Assembly (NCBI GenBank): GCA_964469525.1
Contig: CAYXYU010000003.1
Location: 1-64,000 of the forward strand
DNA length: 64,000 nt
Direction: 5' to 3'
From: JABDCD01 sp964469525
Lineage (GTDB): Bacteria; Pseudomonadota; Alphaproteobacteria; Rickettsiales; SXRF01
The notes under the pieces are model-generated. The model was given only the letters and a program-made list of their open reading frames with translations. It was not told the DNA's origin and searched no databases. Shown here one piece after another: positions 59,463 to 64,000 of the stretch. Position 1 is the stretch's first letter; every line of letters starts with the position of its first letter. The translations under genes were made by a program, and so were the position numbers.

Positions 59463-61142
59463 ATGCCTAATTCAATCAACACCAACATTGCCGCGTATTT
59501 CGCGCAGGCAAACATCGCGACTGCTGCCAACCAGGCCGCATACGCGGTGGCCCGCCTCTCGAGCGGTAACCGCATCGTACTGGCGTCCGACGACGTCGCG
59601 GCGCTCGCCATCGGTACGTCACTCGCCACGCAGGTGAGCGCGCTGCGTACCGCGCAGACCAACGCCGCGCAGGGTAACAGCCTGCTGCAGGTGGCGGACG
59701 GCGCGCTGGCGCAGATCCAGAACATTCTGCAACGCCAGAAAGCGATCGCGCTGCAAGCCGGTTCAGGCTCGCTGACCGATACCGACCGCGGGTTCTTGAA
59801 CCAGGAATTCCAGGCGCTGTCGACGCAGATCGATAACCTGACCCGCAGCACGACCTTCAACGGTGTGAACCTGATCGACGGCTCGCTGTCGGGCGCCAAC
59901 CCGCTGGTGTCGGAAGACGCGGCCCATACTGCGACGGTTACCGGCTTTACGGCGCAGACTGGTATCACCGCCGTGGCATTCACCGATAACGCTACCGGCA
60001 CGCTCGGCGATACCACCTTTTATGGCGATTTGTCGGAAGGCGTGTTCGAAGTGCAGTTCGACGGCGTCACTGGCTACAATATTACCTTCAACCTCAACGG
60101 TTCGACCTATGTCGGTGTGGAAGCCGACATCAGCGGTACCGGCACCAGCATCGTGCTGACCAACGGCGAAGGTACGCTTACCTTCACCGTATCGGCTGAC
60201 CTGACCGGTACTTATGCCGCTTCGGCTGCCGGCGCTACCTTGTTTGAAACGGCGCTGACCAACAGCTTTGCCGCGGCGACCGCTTTCTCGAACCGTGCGC
60301 TACAGGATGCTAACATTACTGTCGGTGCAACGGAAGTGGAAGGCACCGCCATTGAAGCGGCAGATACCAACGGCACCTTACTTGAAGGTATGGATGGTTC
60401 TGACATTACACTCCGTTCCGAATTCTGGAACGGCATCAACGCTCCGACCATTGCCAACTTCCAGGCCATTGGTGATAGCGGCATCGGTATCAAGTTCTCG
60501 GTCGAAGTTGACGGCCGGACTTACATCACCGGCGCGCTGACCGATGCCACCGATTTATCCGCTGATGATATTCTCGGTGACGGTGCAGGTGTGATGACTT
60601 TCTATCTCGATGGCGATTCGACGGCGAATCCCAACGAGTTCATTACGGTTGCTCTGGCTAACTCGGTTCAGATCATTGACGTGGATACGGATGAGAATGT
60701 CGCGGCCTTCCTGACCGACCTGAACCAGGTGTTCGGGCGCACGGGCGGCGGTCTGACCTTCCAGCTCGGCACCACGTCGCAGGATGCAGTCGGCGTTTCC
60801 ATTGCCAGCGCTTCCACCTCGGCGATTTTCGTGGGCGCGTCGCTCAGCGTCGATACCCAGAACAATGCCGAAACCGCCAGTACGGCGGTGACGGTGGCGA
60901 TTGCGACCGTCACGGCCCTGCGCTCCGGCGTGGGTGCGCTGGAATCGCAGTTCGCCTTCGCTTCCGCCGCGCTGCAGACCAGCGTCCAGAACCAGGACGC
61001 CGCCCGCAGCCAGCTGCTGGAAACGGACATCGCGACCGAGTCCACCAACTTCGCTACGCAGCAGGTCAAGCTGCAGGCCGGTATCTCTGTGTTGGCCCAG
61101 GCCAACCAGCAGCTCCAGGCCCTGCTGAAGCTGATCGGCTAA
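59463..61142 (+). CDS. fliC: Flagellin
   Basis: The filament protein. The conserved D0/D1 ends are INTNIAAYFAQANIATAANQ and ARLSSGNRIVLASDDVAALA at the N-terminus and QSQLLETDIATESTNFATQQ-type at the C-terminus (here RSQLLETDIATESTNFATQQ), ending LQALLKLIG. Between them lies a 300-residue acidic central domain of beta strands. The 559-residue protein has only four lysines (K93, K344, K536, K556), three in the core. Length is above the 280-500 of typical alphaproteobacterial flagellins. Confidence 0.95.
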   Translation: MPNSINTNIAAYFAQANIATAANQAAYAVARLSSGNRIVLASDDVAALAIGTSLATQVSALRTAQTNAAQGNSLLQVADGALAQIQNILQRQKAIALQAGSGSLTDTDRGFLNQEFQALSTQIDNLTRSTTFNGVNLIDGSLSGANPLVSEDAAHTATVTGFTAQTGITAVAFTDNATGTLGDTTFYGDLSEGVFEVQFDGVTGYNITFNLNGSTYVGVEADISGTGTSIVLTNGEGTLTFTVSADLTGTYAASAAGATLFETALTNSFAAATAFSNRALQDANITVGATEVEGTAIEAADTNGTLLEGMDGSDITLRSEFWNGINAPTIANFQAIGDSGIGIKFSVEVDGRTYITGALTDATDLSADDILGDGAGVMTFYLDGDSTANPNEFITVALANSVQIIDVDTDENVAAFLTDLNQVFGRTGGGLTFQLGTTSQDAVGVSIASASTSAIFVGASLSVDTQNNAETASTAVTVAIATVTALRSGVGALESQFAFASAALQTSVQNQDAARSQLLETDIATESTNFATQQVKLQAGISVLAQANQQLQALLKLIG

Positions 61143-61151
61143 GCGAAGGAG

Positions 61152-61206
61152 CTTTACGGAAAGCCCGGGGCGGGGTAGTTTTCCCGCCCCGGGTGATCCC
61201 GTAAAG
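61152..61206 (+). terminator. Nested GC-rich hairpin after flagellin
   Basis: Outer arms CTTTACGG (61152-61159) and CCGTAAAG (61199-61206) enclose inner arms CCCGGGGCGGG (61164-61174) and CCCGCCCCGGG (61183-61193) with an 8-base loop. No T-tract follows; AGGAGG for the next gene overlaps its right edge. It may limit read-through or protect the flagellin mRNA. Confidence 0.6.
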
Positions 61207-61214
61207 GAGGGTTT

Positions 61215-61580
61215 ATGGATGCCATAACCTTACTGCCGCCTGCCGTAAGCGTTCCGGTGCTTCCGCAACCGGCTTCTGCCCCGTCTATCCCCACCGGCGG
61301 TTCCCTGGTCAGCACCGAGTTGAAGCTGCCGGGATCGGGCGAAGCCAGCGTGGATGTGCAGTCGGTGGACCAGAAACGCTACGAGGCCGTGCGTGTGCGC
61401 TCCGAGGCGATCGCCAACGTCTTCATCGTCGGTGACCGGCGCTTCACCATCTTCAAGGATGTCACCGGTCAGTATATCACCCGCTTCACCAGCCTGCGCG
61501 ACGGCCGGGTCACCTACATACCGGAGCCGCAACTGCTCAAGATGAGCCAGGGCGGGGAAGCGCTGAATATACGGGTATAA
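61215..61580 (+). CDS. FlaG-like small flagellar protein, 121 aa
   Basis: Small protein between flagellin and fliD. The C-terminal half, RRFTIFKDVTGQYITRF followed by RVTYIPEPQLLKM, is like the FlaG pattern of a strand, a turn and an I-P-E motif, but the N-terminal half is Pro/Ser-rich and unlike FlaG. Position fits flaG of other genomes. GGAGGGTTT precedes the ATG, immediately after the nested hairpin. Confidence 0.5.
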   Translation: MDAITLLPPAVSVPVLPQPASAPSIPTGGSLVSTELKLPGSGEASVDVQSVDQKRYEAVRVRSEAIANVFIVGDRRFTIFKDVTGQYITRFTSLRDGRVTYIPEPQLLKMSQGGEALNIRV

Positions 61581-61683
61581 CGGCACGGTTTTTGCTTTCT
61601 GAATAGCAATGCAAAGGCATGGAATGCCTGACGCAGGGTGAAATGTAACCGCAACAATGCTATAATGGGACAATGAATTAATT

Positions 61684-61779
61684 CCCTCTCCCATGCAATG
61701 GGAGAGGGTTAGGGTGAGGGCACTTCGTCCCTTAAAGTAAGCGCCCTCACCCCGGCCCTCTCCCGCAAGCGGGAGAGGG
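61684..61779. repeat. Pair of CCCTCTCCC palindromes before fliD
   Basis: First palindrome CCCTCTCCCAT-gca-ATGGGAGAGGG (61684-61708), second CCCTCTCCCGC-aa-GCGGGAGAGGG (61756-61779), joined by TTAGGGTGAGGGC and GCCCTCACCCC that are also complementary. A composite of the dispersed family present at 7652-7677. Confidence 0.85.
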
Positions 61780-61793
61780 GGAAAAGAGGAGTC

Positions 61794-63590
61794 ATGGCAA
61801 CGGTCACGATAGGCAATTTCTTCACCACCAGCGACGGCAGGAATGTGCTCGGCGGGGTGGGTGGCTCGGGCCTGAATACCGAGGAATTGCTGAATTCGCT
61901 GATGGAGATCCGGCGGCTGCCGATCATCCAGGCGGAGGACAAGATCGAGATCAATAACGAGCAGCTCACGGCGCTCTCCACGTTCCATAGCCTGCTGACC
62001 ATTTTCCAGAGCGCCGCCGATGCACTGCGCAACCCGCCAGGGGTTGGCAACGCCGGTGACAATGTATTCCAATACACCACCACTACCGTCACCGCCAGCG
62101 ACGGCTCGACTGCCAGCAACTACCTGACGGTCACCAGCACGCCCGGCGCCGCCAAGCAGGCCTATACGGTAGGGCATATCACATCGATCGCTACGGCGGC
62201 GACGCAGGTGGCGGGCTCCTTCACCATCGCCGATGCGGATTCGATTATCGTCTCGGCGAGCCCCATCGGCGGCACCGCCAACCAGTTCAATGTCGGCACC
62301 ATCACTTTCAACGGCGAGGACATCACCTTCGAGGAAGGCGACACGCTGAACGAAGTGGCCGCCAAGTTCAATGCCGTTTCCGATGAAACCGGGGTAGCTG
62401 CTACGATCATCCAGGTGGCCGACGGCGAATTCCAGCTGTTCTTCTCGGCGACCGAAACCGGCACCGACGCCAATTTTGACCTCACTACCGCCACCGACCC
62501 GAGCGGCGTGCTGACCGGTGCCAGCGTGGATGCGGCGGTGGCCGGCACCAACGCGGTATTCCAGCTCAACGGCCTCACCATTACCCGCCAGAGCAATACG
62601 GTGGATGACGTGATCGACGGCCTCACCTTCAACCTGCTGCAGCCATTCGATACCGGGATGACAGCGGCCTCGCTGACGGTGAATGTCGTGGCCGACACGA
62701 CGACGGTGCAAAACTCGATCGTCACCTTCGTGCAGGCTTATAACGCGCTTAAAACCTTTGAAGCCGAGCAGACCGAGCTCAATGCCGACGGCACCAATGC
62801 CGCGACGGCGCTGCTCATCAACAACCAGGCTTTTCTCAATATTATGGCCGACATTAAACTGCGCGTGACTTCGGCGGTGGAAGGCATTGCCTCCGGCCCG
62901 ACCAGCCTGTCCGATGTTGGCATTACCTTTACCACCCAGCCGTCCGACGGCGAACTGCCGGCGGTCGAGAATATCCTTACCATCAACGATGCCGAGCTGA
63001 CGGCGGCGCTGGCCGGTGATTTCGAAGGCGTCAATGCGCTGTTCGGCTTCACACTTGATTCCGACAATCCGAATATTACGGTTTTCTCCTCGACCAATGC
63101 GCTGGGCGTGTCGGAATTCACCCTCGATCTTGACACTACCCCCGGTTCCGAGCTGTTCGAAGCTACTTACGATTTAGGCGCGGGCCCGGTCACAGTCGAA
63201 CTGGAATTCACCTCGCTCGGCTCCGCCGGCTATAGCCTCTCCGGTCCGGCCGGTTCGGCGCTTGAGGGGCTTGTATTGATTTACGGCAGCACCACGTCGG
63301 CCACCGGTGTCAGCGTCACCGCCACCAACGGCCTGGCCGCCATGTCGTATAATACGGTGGACACGGCCTTGGAGTTGAATACCGGGACGCTGTCCATCGA
63401 GATGGAGGCTTTCGAGGATGAAAATACGCGCCTTGAGGAAGAGATCGTCCGTCTCGAAGAGCAGGTGGCGATGTATCAGGAACAATTGCTGATCAGGTTC
63501 GCCGCGCTGGAGGCAACGATATCCAGCGTCAACACGCTGCTGGCCAGCCTGGAGGCGCAGCAGAACGCGGCCATCGCGGCGGCGGGCTGA
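61794..63590 (+). CDS. fliD: Flagellar filament cap protein FliD
   Basis: FliD caps the growing filament and helps fold flagellin. N-terminus has GSGLNTEELLNSLMEIRRLPI and the C-terminal coiled coil EEEIVRLEEQVAMYQEQLLIRFAAL with ATISSVNTLLASLEAQQNA near the end. Length 598. Strong GAGGAG site before the ATG. The stop overlaps the fliS start (TGATG). Confidence 0.93.
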   Translation: MATVTIGNFFTTSDGRNVLGGVGGSGLNTEELLNSLMEIRRLPIIQAEDKIEINNEQLTALSTFHSLLTIFQSAADALRNPPGVGNAGDNVFQYTTTTVTASDGSTASNYLTVTSTPGAAKQAYTVGHITSIATAATQVAGSFTIADADSIIVSASPIGGTANQFNVGTITFNGEDITFEEGDTLNEVAAKFNAVSDETGVAATIIQVADGEFQLFFSATETGTDANFDLTTATDPSGVLTGASVDAAVAGTNAVFQLNGLTITRQSNTVDDVIDGLTFNLLQPFDTGMTAASLTVNVVADTTTVQNSIVTFVQAYNALKTFEAEQTELNADGTNAATALLINNQAFLNIMADIKLRVTSAVEGIASGPTSLSDVGITFTTQPSDGELPAVENILTINDAELTAALAGDFEGVNALFGFTLDSDNPNITVFSSTNALGVSEFTLDLDTTPGSELFEATYDLGAGPVTVELEFTSLGSAGYSLSGPAGSALEGLVLIYGSTTSATGVSVTATNGLAAMSYNTVDTALELNTGTLSIEMEAFEDENTRLEEEIVRLEEQVAMYQEQLLIRFAALEATISSVNTLLASLEAQQNAAIAAAG

Positions 63591-64000
63591 TGAACGCGCA
63601 GCACCAGAAATATCAGGCCTATGTCAACGCCACCCAGACGGTGGCGAAAACCAAGCAGGTCGTCATGCTTTATGACGGTGCCATCCGCTCCATGCAGCGC
63701 GCCCGCGAAGCTATTCTTGAGAAACGCATTGAGGACCGCTACCACGCGCTGACCAACGCGCGCGACATCGTGCTGGGCCTGCAGGGCTGCCTCGATTTTG
63801 AAAACGGCGGCGACATCGCCAGGGTGCTCTACAGCTATTACGCCACCATCGAAGGCGGCATCTATGCCATCCACCGCAACAGCACGCCGGAAGCCTGCGA
63901 CGAGGTGATTGCCGAACTGAAGAAGATGCGCGACGTGTGGCATGAAATCGATCAGAATACGGGGGGCGAAGCGCACCATACGGCAGCACCGGCAACGAAG
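63590..64000 (+). CDS. fliS: Flagellin export chaperone FliS (3' end outside window)
   Basis: FliS binds flagellin in the cytosol before export. The frame from the ATG at 63590 reads MNAQHQKYQAYVNATQTVAK, then QVVMLYDGAIRSMQRAREAI and LQGCLDFENGGDIARVLYSYY, matching the FliS four-helix pattern with the A-x-x-LI/M-LYDGAI-type motif. It overlaps the fliD stop as TGATG. No stop is reached by 64000. It is present although it was easy to miss because it runs off the end. Confidence 0.9.
   Translation, partial: MNAQHQKYQAYVNATQTVAKTKQVVMLYDGAIRSMQRAREAILEKRIEDRYHALTNARDIVLGLQGCLDFENGGDIARVLYSYYATIEGGIYAIHRNSTPEACDEVIAELKKMRDVWHEIDQNTGGEAHHTAAPATK

Overview
This window is a chromosomal segment of an alphaproteobacterium. 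Evidence for that class: a circularly permuted two-piece tmRNA gene followed by an alphaproteobacterial-type SspB, the flagellar regulator FliX, a one-cysteine DksA, FAD-dependent ThyX, and flagellar gene order. The genus cannot be fixed from the sequence. The cell is motile (MotAB, hook and filament genes), rod-shaped (MreBCD, PBP2), makes branched-chain amino acids and degrades phenylalanine/tyrosine. No phage, CRISPR array or complete insertion sequence is seen. Positions 1-3561: the tail of mscL, a DUF3429 membrane protein, and a two-gene exported/outer-membrane cassette lying between a 5' half copy of tRNA-Arg(CCT) and the intact tRNA-Arg(CCT). Positions 3562-10052: lipid-transport genes mlaA-mlaC, metF, motAB, a class I amidotransferase hydrolase, rluB and rsmD. 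Positions 10168-16110 (minus strand): a five-gene chain joined by 4-7 base overlaps, AbrB-type antitoxin, MazF/PemK-like toxin, fumarylacetoacetase, maleylacetoacetate isomerase and an NHLRC2-like thioredoxin/beta-propeller protein, preceded by a small exported protein and homogentisate dioxygenase. Positions 16248-20261: an exported protein, a Rieske oxygenase, tRNA-Ala(CGC), thyX and unknowns. Positions 20334-21808: ssrA, whose tag carries a duplicated ANDN motif, then sspB and tadA. Positions 21805-29474: ettA, orphans, phhA and hpd (the start of the tyrosine pathway), an ankyrin protein, and an Mrp ATPase without its usual CPxC motif. Positions 29560-34992: hflK-hflC-degP, then serB and miaA on opposite strands with overlapping start codons. 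Positions 35034-43939: a double LOG-domain protein and the branched-chain cluster ilvB-(orphan)-ilvH-ilvC-methyltransferase, then leuA. Positions 44118-50537: mreB-(orphan)-mreC-mreD-mrdA and dksA. Positions 50635-64000: flagellar genes fliX, flgI, flgJ, a FlgN-like chaperone, flgK, flgL, fliW, fliB, flagellin, a FlaG-like protein, fliD and fliS (cut by the window end). Intergenic spaces hold many short palindromic repeats and iterated 7- or 8-base repeats. The observations most worth following up are the duplicated ssrA tag motif next to sspB, the toxin-antitoxin module leading the tyrosine-degradation operon with a three-half-site operator, the orphan gene between ilvB and ilvH, the flagellin lysine methylase beside a flagellin with only four lysines, and the GIY-YIG gene bracketed by matching composite repeats.
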